The notes: generated by a model from the sequence alone, not told the origin. Positions 1 to 9,315 are shown, numbered from the stretch's first letter. The stretch is 24,473 bases of DNA from Caulobacter sp. (GCA_014378155.1 JACMOF010000572.1:1-24473), one strand, 5' to 3'. Made by a program: numbers and translations.

Positions 1-2022
<2,022 letters not shown>

Positions 2023-2032
2023 TTCACCTCAA

Positions 2033-2065
2033 CCCTTCATCCCCGCCTGTTCGGGAGATGAAGGG
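2033..2065 (+). terminator. Stem-loop after ppdK
   Basis: Bases 2033-2041 (CCCTTCATC) pair with 2057-2065 (GATGAAGGG). After one bulged base, CCCG pairs with CGGG, and the loop is about six bases. There is no T-run, so it is either a factor-dependent terminator or an RNA 3'-end stabiliser. It lies 11 bases after the ppdK stop. It also covers an ATG at 2058 that would be the most upstream start of the next gene, which argues against that start. Confidence 0.5.
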
Positions 2066-2135
2066 CGTGGGTTACTTCGTTGCGATCATCTCCGAACTCC
2101 GTCATCCCTGTGAAAACCTGGGCGAGGAAGCGGTG

Positions 2136-2609
2136 ATGACGCGGATGATGATCGCAGGCCTGCTGTTGGTCGCCACCCCAACCTTCGCCCAGACCCCAGG
2201 CGCCCTTGACCTCCCGCTCTCCATCGACCTCGCCCGCGCCGCCGTCGACGCCTGCGCCGCCAAGGGCCTGCCGGTCAGCGCCAGCGTGGTCGATGACAAG
2301 GGCAACCCGCTCGTCGTGCTGCGGTCGCCCGCCAGCCAAAAGCCGCCGATCGCCGCGCCGCGCAAGGCGGCGACCGCCGTGCAGTTCGATGCTCCTGGCT
2401 CCGAGATGGAGCCGCGCCAGAAAGCCGACCCCGCCTTCGCCGCCCTGATCGCCGCCGAGCCCGATCGCCTCAATCCGCACGGCGGCTCGCTGCCGCTGCA
2501 CATCGACGGCAAGCTGGTCGGCGGCCTGGCCGTGGCCGACACCACCCACGAAGCGGCCGACGCCTGCGCGCGTGTGGCGCTGGCGAAGTTTGGTGACCGG
2601 TTGAACTAG
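2136..2609 (+). CDS. Exported GlcG/HbpS-family (DUF336-like) heme-binding-type protein
   Basis: The product is a 157-residue protein whose N-terminus (MTRMMIAGLLLVATPTFAQ) looks like a Sec signal peptide with cleavage after an AxA-type site, so it is probably periplasmic. The mature part begins with LSIDLARAAVDACAAKGLPV and continues with VSASVVDDKGNPLVVLRS. This is the pattern of the GlcG/HbpS family, small proteins implicated in binding heme or small cofactors. The frame is open up to an ATG at 2058, but that start lies in the ppdK stem-loop. The ATG at 2136 has GAGGAA at 2124-2129 and gives the signal peptide, so it is preferred. The stop overlaps the stop of the convergent Hsp70-like gene. 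The precise ligand cannot be told from sequence. Confidence 0.8.
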   Translation: MTRMMIAGLLLVATPTFAQTPGALDLPLSIDLARAAVDACAAKGLPVSASVVDDKGNPLVVLRSPASQKPPIAAPRKAATAVQFDAPGSEMEPRQKADPAFAALIAAEPDRLNPHGGSLPLHIDGKLVGGLAVADTTHEAADACARVALAKFGDRLN

Positions 2610-3946
2610 GGCTTTACCCCCGCCCTCTCGCTCCACAGGTCCAAATCGCTCTCACGCCCGATCAGCGCCAGCCCTGAAGCGATGGACTCAAACTCCCCGC
2701 CGCTCTCGATCTTCGCCTCGCCGAACCGGCGCAGGAAGATGTCGCGCACCGCTGGCACGAACGAACTGCCGCCGGTCAGGAAGACGCGGTCCACGCCGTC
2801 GGGACCCAGGCCCGAACGCGCCAGCGCCTGATCAACGGCGCCTTCGATGGCCTTGAGCTCCGGGGCGATCCAGCCTTCGAAGTCCGACCGCTTCACCGCC
2901 TTCTCGATCAGCACCGAGCCGGCCTCGAAGCGGAACGTCGCCTCGTCATGGCTCGACAGCGCCTCCTTCAGCGCCGACACAGCGCGGTAGAGGGCGTAGC
3001 CGTGGTTGTCGTCCAGCACCTCGATCAGCCGGGCGATCTTTTCCGGCTCCATGGCCGTGCGCTCCAGGGCGCGGATGTCGCGCATGTCCTTGGAGGCCCG
3101 CAGCAGGGCCAACTGATCCCAGCGGGCGAAGGCGGTGTAATAGCGTTGCGGGATCGGCAAGCGGTTGTCGAACGCGCGATAAAGGCTGCCCTTGCCCAGT
3201 TCTGGCGAGACCAGATGGTCGATGATCCGGTAATCGAAGGCGTCGCCGGCCACGCCGACGCCCGAACGGGCGAGGGCCGTGGAGCGCAATGCTCCTCCGG
3301 ACCGCTCGAACCGCACGATCGAGAAGTCGCTGGTGCCGCCGCCAAAGTCGGCAACCAGCACCGTGGCGTCCTGCGTCAGCTGGCGGGCGAAGAAGAACGC
3401 CGCCCCGACCGGCTCATAGGCATAGCGGATGTCGGTAAAGCCCAGGCGCGCAAAGGCCGCCTCGTAGCGCTGCAGGGCCAGGGCCTCGTTGGGGTTGCCA
3501 CCGGCGAAGGTCACGGGCCGGCCGACGATGACGCGGGCGGGCAAGACGCTCATGGCCGCGCCGCCGTGCTCCTTGAGCTTCAGCAGGAAGGCGGCCAGCA
3601 GGTCCTCGAACAGGTAGCGCTTGCTGAGGATCTTGGTCTCGGTGAAGGCGGCGCTGGCGGCGAAGGTCTTGAACGACTGGATGAATCGGGTCTCCAGCGG
3701 GTCCTCGACATAGGCCTCGATGGCCCAGGGGCCGGCCTCGACCACCCGTTCGTTCGGGCGCCCGTCGGTTCCCATCACCGCATGGAAACTCAAGGCTGAG
3801 CGGAAGGCGAAGATGTCGCCGTCCGTGGTCGGGAACCGCACCAGCGTGGCGGGTCCATCGCCCTGGGTCATCGAGACCACGGTGTTGGTCGTGCCGAAGT
3901 CGATACCGATCGTCGGGCCGATCGCCGGCGGGGAGGCGGACGTCAT
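2606..3946 (-). CDS. Hsp70-family ATPase, YegD-like, without substrate-binding domain
   Basis: The product is a 446-residue actin-fold ATPase. The phosphate-1 loop is DFGTTN at residues 16-21, the phosphate-2 loop is DFGGGTSD at 199-206, and the adenosine loop is VFLTGGSSFVPA near 388. GRPVTF at 141-146 is typical of the YegD branch. The length covers the nucleotide-binding domain plus an insertion, but no C-terminal beta-sandwich or helical lid as in DnaK (about 640 residues). It is therefore a chaperone-like protein of unknown client rather than DnaK itself. No Shine-Dalgarno sequence is visible; the 30 bases before ATG 3946 are C-rich on the coding strand. The next internal ATG would remove the first phosphate loop, so 3946 is kept as the start. 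It is transcribed divergently from the flavoprotein gene. Confidence 0.9.
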   Translation of the reverse strand: MTSASPPAIGPTIGIDFGTTNTVVSMTQGDGPATLVRFPTTDGDIFAFRSALSFHAVMGTDGRPNERVVEAGPWAIEAYVEDPLETRFIQSFKTFAASAAFTETKILSKRYLFEDLLAAFLLKLKEHGGAAMSVLPARVIVGRPVTFAGGNPNEALALQRYEAAFARLGFTDIRYAYEPVGAAFFFARQLTQDATVLVADFGGGTSDFSIVRFERSGGALRSTALARSGVGVAGDAFDYRIIDHLVSPELGKGSLYRAFDNRLPIPQRYYTAFARWDQLALLRASKDMRDIRALERTAMEPEKIARLIEVLDDNHGYALYRAVSALKEALSSHDEATFRFEAGSVLIEKAVKRSDFEGWIAPELKAIEGAVDQALARSGLGPDGVDRVFLTGGSSFVPAVRDIFLRRFGEAKIESGGEFESIASGLALIGRESDLDLWSERAGVKP

Positions 3947-3976
3947 GGAGGGGAGCCTGAGCGGGAGGAGGCAGGG

Positions 3977-4004
3977 TTCCTAAACCCCCAGGCGCGCACG
4001 TCAA
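3977..4004 (-). promoter_or_regulatory. Candidate promoter of the Hsp70-like gene
   Basis: Read on the minus strand, TTGACG (3999-4004) matches the -35 element of Caulobacter housekeeping promoters. The AT-richer TAGGAA (3977-3982) lies 16 bases downstream as a poor -10. The putative start would leave a leader of roughly 25 bases. The -10 match is weak, so this is only a candidate. Confidence 0.25.
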
Positions 4005-4014
4005 GCGTGGGCGC
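3992..4014. repeat. Inverted repeat in the Hsp70/flavoprotein divergent region
   Basis: Arms 3992-4000 (GCGCGCACG) and 4006-4014 (CGTGGGCGC) pair with one mismatch around a 5-base spacer. The -35-like TTGACG of the candidate Hsp70 promoter overlaps the centre. A second, smaller dyad, GTTTG (4017-4021) and CAAAC (4028-4032), lies just beside it. Either could be an operator or a leader hairpin. Confidence 0.4.
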
Positions 4015-4102
4015 ATGTTTGGGTCCGCAAACCGTTGAGACACATCGCTTTGATCGCGGCTTGGATAGCCCCCAGCATCCTCGCGATTGACTCGCTCGCC
4101 CG

Positions 4103-4132
4103 CCTCCTGTCGAAACGGCCCTCAACAGGAGG
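4103..4132 (+). promoter_or_regulatory. Hairpin masking the Shine-Dalgarno sequence of the flavoprotein gene
   Basis: CCTCCTGT (4103-4110) is perfectly complementary to ACAGGAGG (4125-4132), with a 14-base loop. The right arm contains AGGAGG at 4127-4132, the only good Shine-Dalgarno sequence in front of the TTG start at 4142 (9-base spacing). In the mRNA this stem would hide the ribosome-binding site. That is the geometry of a translational switch such as a thermometer or a ligand- or protein-controlled leader. The sequence shows only the pairing; the switching is inferred. Confidence 0.45.
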
Positions 4133-4141
4133 GCTCCGGCC

Positions 4142-5320
4142 TTGGAAGATTTCGACGTCGTGGTGCTGGGCGCCGGCGCGGCCGGCATGATGTGCGCCAT
4201 CGAGGCGGGCAAGCGCGGGCGCCGGGTTTTGGTGCTCGACCACGCCAAGGCCCCGGGCGAGAAGATCCGCATCAGCGGGGGCGGGCGCTGCAACTTCACC
4301 AACGTCAACACCGCGCCGGCCAACTTCCTGTCGGCCAATCCGAAGTTCTGCGTCTCGGCCCTGCGCCGCTACCGGCCGTCCGACTTCATCGCGCTCGTTC
4401 AGAAGTACGACATCGCCTTCCACGAGAAGGCGCTGGGCCAGCTGTTTTGCGACGGGTCGGCCAAGCAGGTCATAGACATGCTGCTGACCGAGATGGACAG
4501 GGCTGGGGTCACACTGCGGATCGAGACCGAGATCAAGGGCGTGGCCCGGGAGGAGGGCGGCTACGTGGTGAGCACCTCGCGCGGTCCGATGCGTTGCGCC
4601 TCGCTGGTGGTCGCCACCGGCGGCAAGTCGATCCCGAAGATGGGCGCCACGGGCCTGGGCTACGACCTGGCCCAGCAGTTCGGCCTGGCGATCGTCGAAA
4701 CCCGGCCGGCGCTGGTGCCCCTGACCTTCGAGGTCAAGACCCTGGAGCGCCTGGCTCCGCTGTCGGGCGTGGCGCTGGACGCCGTCGTGACCAGCGGCAG
4801 GACGAGGTTCGCCGAGGCCATGCTGTTCACTCATCGCGGCCTGTCGGGGCCTTCGATTCTGCAGATCTCGTCCTACTGGCGCGAAGGCGGCGAGATCAGC
4901 GTCGACATGGCGCCGGGCGCCGACGTGTTCGCGATGCTGAAGACCGCCCGCACCGCTACCCCCAAACGGGCCCTGGCGACGGTGCTGTCGGAGCTGTTGC
5001 CCAAGCGCCTGGCCCAACTGATCGCCGAGGACGCTGGGGCCTATGGCAATCTGGCCGACTGCTCGGATGTGCTGCTGCGCGGCGTGGCCGCCACGGTCAA
5101 CGCCTGGACGTTCAAGCCGGTGGGGTCGGAGGGCTATCGCACGGCGGAAGTCACGCTGGGCGGGGTCGATACCGACGGGCTGGACTCGCGGTCGATGGAG
5201 GCCAAGGCGGCGCCGGGGCTCTATTTCATCGGTGAGGTGGTGGACGTCACCGGCTGGCTAGGCGGGTATAATTTCCAGTGGGCCTGGGCGTCGGGCTGGT
5301 GCGCGGGGCAGGCGGTTTAG
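4142..5320 (+). CDS. BaiN/HI0933-family FAD-dependent oxidoreductase (YhiN type)
   Basis: The product is a 392-residue flavoprotein of the HI0933/BaiN family. The N-terminus VVVLGAGAAGMM (about 7-18) is the dinucleotide-binding GxGxxG fold. KIRISGGGRCNFTN (41-54) is the family signature next to the flavin. GLYFIGEVVDVTGWLGGYNF near the C-terminus is the second FAD contact. Length is normal for the family. The substrate is unknown for most members, although some act on bile-acid-like compounds. The chosen start is TTG at 4142, because the frame gives the complete Rossmann motif from there and AGGAGG sits 9 bases upstream; no ATG is available before the motif. That ribosome-binding site is paired in a hairpin. 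The gene stands alone between a divergent Hsp70-like gene and a convergent helicase. Confidence 0.92.
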   Translation: MEDFDVVVLGAGAAGMMCAIEAGKRGRRVLVLDHAKAPGEKIRISGGGRCNFTNVNTAPANFLSANPKFCVSALRRYRPSDFIALVQKYDIAFHEKALGQLFCDGSAKQVIDMLLTEMDRAGVTLRIETEIKGVAREEGGYVVSTSRGPMRCASLVVATGGKSIPKMGATGLGYDLAQQFGLAIVETRPALVPLTFEVKTLERLAPLSGVALDAVVTSGRTRFAEAMLFTHRGLSGPSILQISSYWREGGEISVDMAPGADVFAMLKTARTATPKRALATVLSELLPKRLAQLIAEDAGAYGNLADCSDVLLRGVAATVNAWTFKPVGSEGYRTAEVTLGGVDTDGLDSRSMEAKAAPGLYFIGEVVDVTGWLGGYNFQWAWASGWCAGQAV

Positions 5321-5322
5321 AA

Positions 5323-5374
5323 AGTCTTCCCCCTGGGGGGCAGGTGTCGCCCAATGGGCGACGGAGGGGGGAGT
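5323..5374 (+). repeat. GC-rich dyad repeat, copy 1 of an inverted pair
   Basis: A nested dyad with an outer arm CTTCCCCC (5326-5333) facing GGGGGGAG (5366-5373). The inner stem is perfect: TCGCCC (5347-5352) with GGGCGA (5356-5361), loop AAT. It starts right after the stop of the flavoprotein gene. Its architecture is the same as copy 2 at 5409-5463 in the opposite orientation. This resembles the REP-like intergenic dyads seen scattered in Caulobacter-type genomes. Confidence 0.55.
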
Positions 5375-5408
5375 GATCGGCCGCCAGCCTTGGCCCGGAT
5401 CGACCCTA

Positions 5409-5463
5409 AAACTCCCCCACCGATCGCTGCGCGATCGCCTCCCCCCACAGGGGGAGGACTTCG
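5409..5463 (-). repeat. GC-rich dyad repeat, copy 2 of an inverted pair
   Basis: Read on the minus strand this matches copy 1 in layout: AAGTC, a run of C, a run of G, an inner dyad, then GGGGGAGT. The inner stem is perfect, CGATCGC (5421-5427) with GCGATCG (5431-5437), loop TGC. The inner sequence differs from copy 1 while pairing is kept, which indicates a conserved structure. It lies five bases beyond the helicase stop, so the pair probably ends transcription from both sides. Confidence 0.55.
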
Positions 5464-5468
5464 GATCA

Positions 5469-7853
5469 CTACTTTTTCTTGAACGGCGCCTTAGCGCCGG
5501 CCGGCTTCTTGCCGAAGGCGGGCTTGGCGCCAAACGCCGGCTTGTCACCGAACGCGGCCCCACTCTTAAAGGCATTGGGGGCCTTGAAGGGCTTGGGACC
5601 CTTGAACGGCTTGGCGGGGCCGTCATTGCTCTTGCCGGCATAGGGCTTGCCGCCCGTCGCGCCGTCGCGGGGACGGGCGACGTAGGGGGCCTTGGCCGGC
5701 TTGGCTTCCGGATCATAGGGCACGCTCTCGCGGGCTTCACGCGGGGCGCGGCGCGGGGCCGGGCCTTCGTTCAGCGGCGAATAGGCCTTGGGGGCTTCAT
5801 CGCGCGGGGCGCGAGGCTTGAAGTCGCGCGGGGCCTCGTCGCGGGCGGCGGGACGCGGCTTGAAATCACGCTTGGGGCCGTCGTCACGGGGTTTGTAGTC
5901 GCGCTTGGGCTCTTCGCCGCGCGCATAGGGCCTGGCGTTCGAAACGCCGTCGGCGCTGTAGGACGACGGACGCGGCGAGCTGTCGCGCGAGCCAGGGGCG
6001 TTTGACCGCGGCGCACGGGGGGCGTCGTCCCGTGGCGGACGCGGGCTGTATTCGCGACGCGGGCCGTCGTTGTCGTCGCGCGGCGGACGCGGCGCGTATT
6101 CCTTGCGCGGACCGGAAGCATCACGGGCGGCCGGGGCCGTGGTCGGGGTGATGGTCACGTCGTCGCGCACGGTGTTCTGGACGGCGGCGCCGAACTTCAC
6201 TTCCGCCTCGGCCGAGATCTCGAACTTGGTATCGTAGTCAAAGATCCGGATCGAGCCGATGTCCTTCTTGGTGATGTGGCCCAGGCGGCAGATCAGCGGG
6301 ATCAGCCACTTGGGATCGGCGTTGTTGCGACGGCCGGTATTGAGGCGGAACCAGGCCGAATTGGCCATGTCGGCGCGCGGCTCGCGCTCGGGACGGTCGC
6401 CGTCGTCGCGCGAACCCCCATCCCGCGAACCGAAGTCGCGCGGGGCGCGGTCGGCGAAGCGGTCGGCGGCGTCGTTGGAGCGCGGGCCGGCGTCGCGCGA
6501 GCCCGTTTCTCGGCTACGGGGGCCCGGATCGGCGCCGTGGCGCGGGTCGTCATAGATCTCTTCCGGAGCCGGCAGCTTGGCCCGGCGGGTGCGGATCAGG
6601 GCCGAGGCGATCTCGATCGGCGTGCGCTTGGCCAGCATGGCCTCGGCCAGGGGGGCGTCTTCTTCCATCGACGGTTCGTCGAAGATCGGGTCGTCGAGCA
6701 GGCGCTCGGTGTCCTTGACGCGGATCTCGTCGGCGGTCGGGGCGCCGCCCCAATGGCCTTCAACGCCGGCGGCCATTAGCAACTGCTCGGCCTTGCGGCG
6801 ACGGGTATAGGGCACGACGAGCGCCGAGACGCCCTTCTTGCCGGCCCGGCCGGTGCGGCCCGAACGGTGCAGCAGGGTGGCCTTGTTGACCGGGATTTCG
6901 GCATGGATCACCAGGCCCAGGTCGGGCAGGTCCAAACCGCGGGCGGCGACGTCGGTGGCGACGCAGACGCGGGCATGGCCGTCGCGCAGGGCCTGCAGGG
7001 CGTCGGCGCGTTCGCGTTGCGAAAGTTCACCCGACAGCCCGACCACGGCGAAGCCGCGCTCGCGCAGCTTGGAGTGCAGGGCGCGGACGCTTTCGCGGGT
7101 GTTGCAGAACACCAGGGCGCCGGGGCTTTCGAAATAGCGCAGCAGGTTGACGACCGCGTGCTCGATCTCGTTGGGCGCCACGCGGACGGCGCGGTATTCG
7201 ATGTCTCGGTGCGGCTCGTTGCGTCCGACCGTGTCGATGCGCAGGGCGTCGTTCTGATAGCTCTTGGCCAGCTGCACGATTTCGCGCGCCAGGGTGGCCG
7301 AGAACAGTAGGGTGCGGCGCTCGCTCGGCGCGGCGTCGAGGATGAATTCCAGGTCCTCGCGGAAGCCCATGTCGAGCATCTCGTCGGCCTCGTCGAGGAC
7401 GGCGACCTTCAGCTCGGACAGGTCCAGGTGGCCGCGCTCGATGTGGTCGCGCAGGCGGCCGGGGGTGCCGACCACGATATGGGCGCCAAAGTTCAGGGCG
7501 CGCTGCTCGCGGCGAGCGTCCATGCCGCCCACGCAGTTGACGACCACGGCGCCGGCGTCGGCATAGAGCCAGGCCAGTTCGCGATTAACCTGGATGGCCA
7601 GTTCGCGGGTCGGGGCGATGACCAGACACATCGGCAGGCCGGCCTTGCCGAACTTTTCGGCGTCGCCCAGCAGGGTGGTGGCGGCGGCGAGACCGAAGGC
7701 GACAGTCTTGCCCGAGCCGGTTTGGGCGCTGACCAGTAGGTCGCGGCCGACGGCGCCCTCTTCCAGCACAGCGGCCTGGACGGGGGTGGGCTCAAGGTAA
7801 CCTTGAGCGGCAAGAGCCCGCTCAAGAGCGGGGTGGGAGGCGGGGAAGGGCAT
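5469..7853 (-). CDS. DEAD-box RNA helicase with DbpA-like RNA-binding domain and low-complexity tail
   Basis: The product is a 794-residue ATP-dependent RNA helicase of the DeaD/CsdA kind, expected to unwind RNA in ribosome assembly or decay. The motifs run in order: Q motif TPVQ (23-26), AQTGSGKT (43-50), PTRELA (81-86), TPGR (130-133), DEAD (154-157), SAT (185-187), VATDVAARGLD (298-308) and HRSGRTGRAG (329-338). Residues about 500-570 (WFRLNTGRRN, then IGSIRIFDYDTKFEIS) form the DbpA/CsdA-type RNA-binding fold. The remaining 220 residues are Arg/Pro/Lys/Asp-rich, with repeated PRPPRDD, FKPR and PRDEAP units and a KKK terminus. They are probably disordered. The frame stays open to 8189, but homology begins at MPFPASHP, so ATG 7853 is chosen; its Shine-Dalgarno sequence is weak. 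Subfamily assignment (DeaD versus RhlE-like) is uncertain. Confidence 0.92.
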   Translation of the reverse strand: MPFPASHPALERALAAQGYLEPTPVQAAVLEEGAVGRDLLVSAQTGSGKTVAFGLAAATTLLGDAEKFGKAGLPMCLVIAPTRELAIQVNRELAWLYADAGAVVVNCVGGMDARREQRALNFGAHIVVGTPGRLRDHIERGHLDLSELKVAVLDEADEMLDMGFREDLEFILDAAPSERRTLLFSATLAREIVQLAKSYQNDALRIDTVGRNEPHRDIEYRAVRVAPNEIEHAVVNLLRYFESPGALVFCNTRESVRALHSKLRERGFAVVGLSGELSQRERADALQALRDGHARVCVATDVAARGLDLPDLGLVIHAEIPVNKATLLHRSGRTGRAGKKGVSALVVPYTRRRKAEQLLMAAGVEGHWGGAPTADEIRVKDTERLLDDPIFDEPSMEEDAPLAEAMLAKRTPIEIASALIRTRRAKLPAPEEIYDDPRHGADPGPRSRETGSRDAGPRSNDAADRFADRAPRDFGSRDGGSRDDGDRPEREPRADMANSAWFRLNTGRRNNADPKWLIPLICRLGHITKKDIGSIRIFDYDTKFEISAEAEVKFGAAVQNTVRDDVTITPTTAPAARDASGPRKEYAPRPPRDDNDGPRREYSPRPPRDDAPRAPRSNAPGSRDSSPRPSSYSADGVSNARPYARGEEPKRDYKPRDDGPKRDFKPRPAARDEAPRDFKPRAPRDEAPKAYSPLNEGPAPRRAPREARESVPYDPEAKPAKAPYVARPRDGATGGKPYAGKSNDGPAKPFKGPKPFKAPNAFKSGAAFGDKPAFGAKPAFGKKPAGAKAPFKKK

Positions 7854-8133
7854 ACAGGTCCAGTTCGTTTCAAGCGAACGGCGCACACACAAAGCGCGCG
7901 GCTCGCACCACGACCAAATACGACCCCCAAGCGGACCGTGTTCTTGGTCAATAATCTTTAGAGAATAGACCGTTTTCGTCCGGATGCCGAGAAGGGCGGG
8001 ACAAAAGGGGCCTGTTGGGCGGCCTAAGGAGGCCAAAACGTTGCGGAAAGCAAGAGGGCTGGGGAAAGATTGCTGCGGTGCGGCGAAAAGGTCCGCCGCG
8101 CGTACCTCTAAAGCCCTCTCAACGTGGGAGGAC
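7854..8133. other. 280-base gene-free region upstream of the helicase
   Basis: This holds the helicase leader on the minus strand and the 3' side of the acetyltransferase gene. Visible items are a short inverted repeat, GTTCG (7863-7867) with CGAAC (7875-7879), 10 bases before the helicase start codon; an A/T-rich patch at about 7938-7976 in otherwise GC-rich DNA, a likely promoter area; and a hairpin at 8115-8131. The helicase frame is open through the region without a family-like sequence. I see no RNA gene. Confidence 0.4.
8115..8131 (-). terminator. Hairpin just after the acetyltransferase stop
   Basis: CCTCTCA (8115-8121) pairs with TGGGAGG (8125-8131) around loop ACG, with one G-U type pair. 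On the minus strand it begins two bases after the TAA of the acetyltransferase gene and is followed by GCTTTAG rather than a true T-run. It is a plausible but not strong terminator. Confidence 0.4.
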
Positions 8134-8652
8134 TTAGAATAGCAGCCCAAACAGTCGGCAATCCCGCCGCTCGCCATCGCGGTCCACATGACCCTTCAGA
8201 TAGCCTTCCTCCTCGAAGCCCAGCTTGCGCAGCACCTTCTCCGAGCGGATGTCGCCAACATGGGTGCGGGCGATCATCCGCTTTAGGCCGAGCGGCGAGG
8301 CGCAATGGGCCAGCAGAGCAGCGGCGGCTTCAGTGGCGAAGCCTTGGCCCCAGCCCGCCCGGGCGACGATGAAGCCCAGTTCGCCGCGATAGTGGCGCCA
8401 GTCGAGATCGACCAGTTCGCAATAGCCGAGGAACGCCCCGGAATGGGTGTGGCGGATGGCCCAGTAGAGACCGGTCCGGTCAGCCATCTCGGCGACCTGG
8501 CCCGCGACGGCGGCCTTCACCTCGTCGGGATCCTCGATGGCGGCGCGGTCCCAGTGGGCCATCACCTCCGGATCGCTCATGAACGGATAAACGTAGGGGG
8601 CGTCCTCGACGGTCAGCGGCGCCAAGGTCAGGCGTTCGGTCTCGAGGATCAT
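8134..8652 (-). CDS. GNAT-family N-acetyltransferase (RimJ/RimL-like)
   Basis: The product is a 172-residue acetyl-CoA-dependent acyltransferase. It opens with LETERLTLAPLTVEDAPYVY, the usual start of the RimJ/RimL group. The acetyl-CoA loop is AGWGQGFATEA in the middle, and the family ending NxxSxKVLRKLGF appears as IRSEKVLRKLGFEEEG. The substrate cannot be assigned; such proteins acetylate ribosomal-protein N-termini, small amines or antibiotics. ATG 8652 is preferred over a TTG at 8664, because an AGG lies about 11 bases before the ATG and only two bases before the TTG. It is transcribed divergently from secG across about 140 bases. Confidence 0.85.
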   Translation of the reverse strand: MILETERLTLAPLTVEDAPYVYPFMSDPEVMAHWDRAAIEDPDEVKAAVAGQVAEMADRTGLYWAIRHTHSGAFLGYCELVDLDWRHYRGELGFIVARAGWGQGFATEAAAALLAHCASPLGLKRMIARTHVGDIRSEKVLRKLGFEEEGYLKGHVDRDGERRDCRLFGLLF

Positions 8653-8793
8653 GCGCGCGAACAAACCTGAAGACGGACTTGAGTGGGGCTGGTTGATCCC
8701 CAGCTATGGCGTGGGCCTGTCGCAAGTGATAGAGGGGCCGCTTCGTTTTTCGCGGTGGAATCGTCCGTCGCCCGGATCGAGATCGAATTACAC

Positions 8794-9315
8794 ATGCTCA
8801 TCGGCGTTCTGCTGGCCATCAACATCATTGTTTGCGTCGTCTTGATCATCGTGGTGCTGCTTCAGCGCTCCGAGGGCGGCGCCCTTGGCATGGGCGGCGG
8901 TGGCGGCGGTTTCATGACCGCGCGCGGCGCCGGCGATCTGCTGACCCGCACGACCTGGATCCTGTTCTCGGTGTTCCTGATCATCAGCCTGACGCTGACC
9001 ATCCTGACCGGCCGGATGTCGGGCGGCAATTCGGTGGTCGATCGCCTGAAGCTGGACGGCCTGGACACCAAGACCCTGGCGCCAGCGACCCTGCCAGCGC
9101 CGGGCGCGACCCTGCCGTCGGCCGCCACCACGCCTTCGACGGCCGCCCCGGCGGCCATCGAGGCTCCGGCCCCGCAGATCAGCGCCCCGACCCCGACGAT
9201 CGCCACGCCCAAGCCGGCCGCCTCGATCGCCAGGCCTGCCGCCAAGACGGTCGTCGAAGCCCCGCCACCGGCGATCACGGCGCCGGCCGCCTCGACGGAA
9301 AAGCCGGCCCAGTAA
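8794..9315 (+). CDS. secG: Preprotein translocase subunit SecG
   Basis: This is a 173-residue inner-membrane subunit of the SecYEG channel. Transmembrane segment 1 is residues about 2-23 (IGVLLAINIIVCVVLIIVVL). It is followed by the family hallmark LLQRSEGGALGMGGG and a glycine-rich cytosolic loop (GFMTARGAGDLLTRTT). Transmembrane segment 2 is WILFSVFLIISLTLTILTG. The remaining 90 or so residues are an Ala/Pro/Thr-rich tail, an extension common in alphaproteobacterial SecG and absent from the E. coli protein (110 residues). The frame is open upstream to 8683, but ATG 8794 puts the first membrane helix at the N-terminus as in the family. pyrG follows 77 bases downstream on the same strand. Confidence 0.93.
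   Translation: MLIGVLLAINIIVCVVLIIVVLLQRSEGGALGMGGGGGGFMTARGAGDLLTRTTWILFSVFLIISLTLTILTGRMSGGNSVVDRLKLDGLDTKTLAPATLPAPGATLPSAATTPSTAAPAAIEAPAPQISAPTPTIATPKPAASIARPAAKTVVEAPPPAITAPAASTEKPAQ

Noticed and set aside
8679..8713. TTGAG with a GCTATGG downstream as a secG promoter
   Set aside because: The spacing (about 20 bases to the hexamer) is too long and the -10 has two mismatches.
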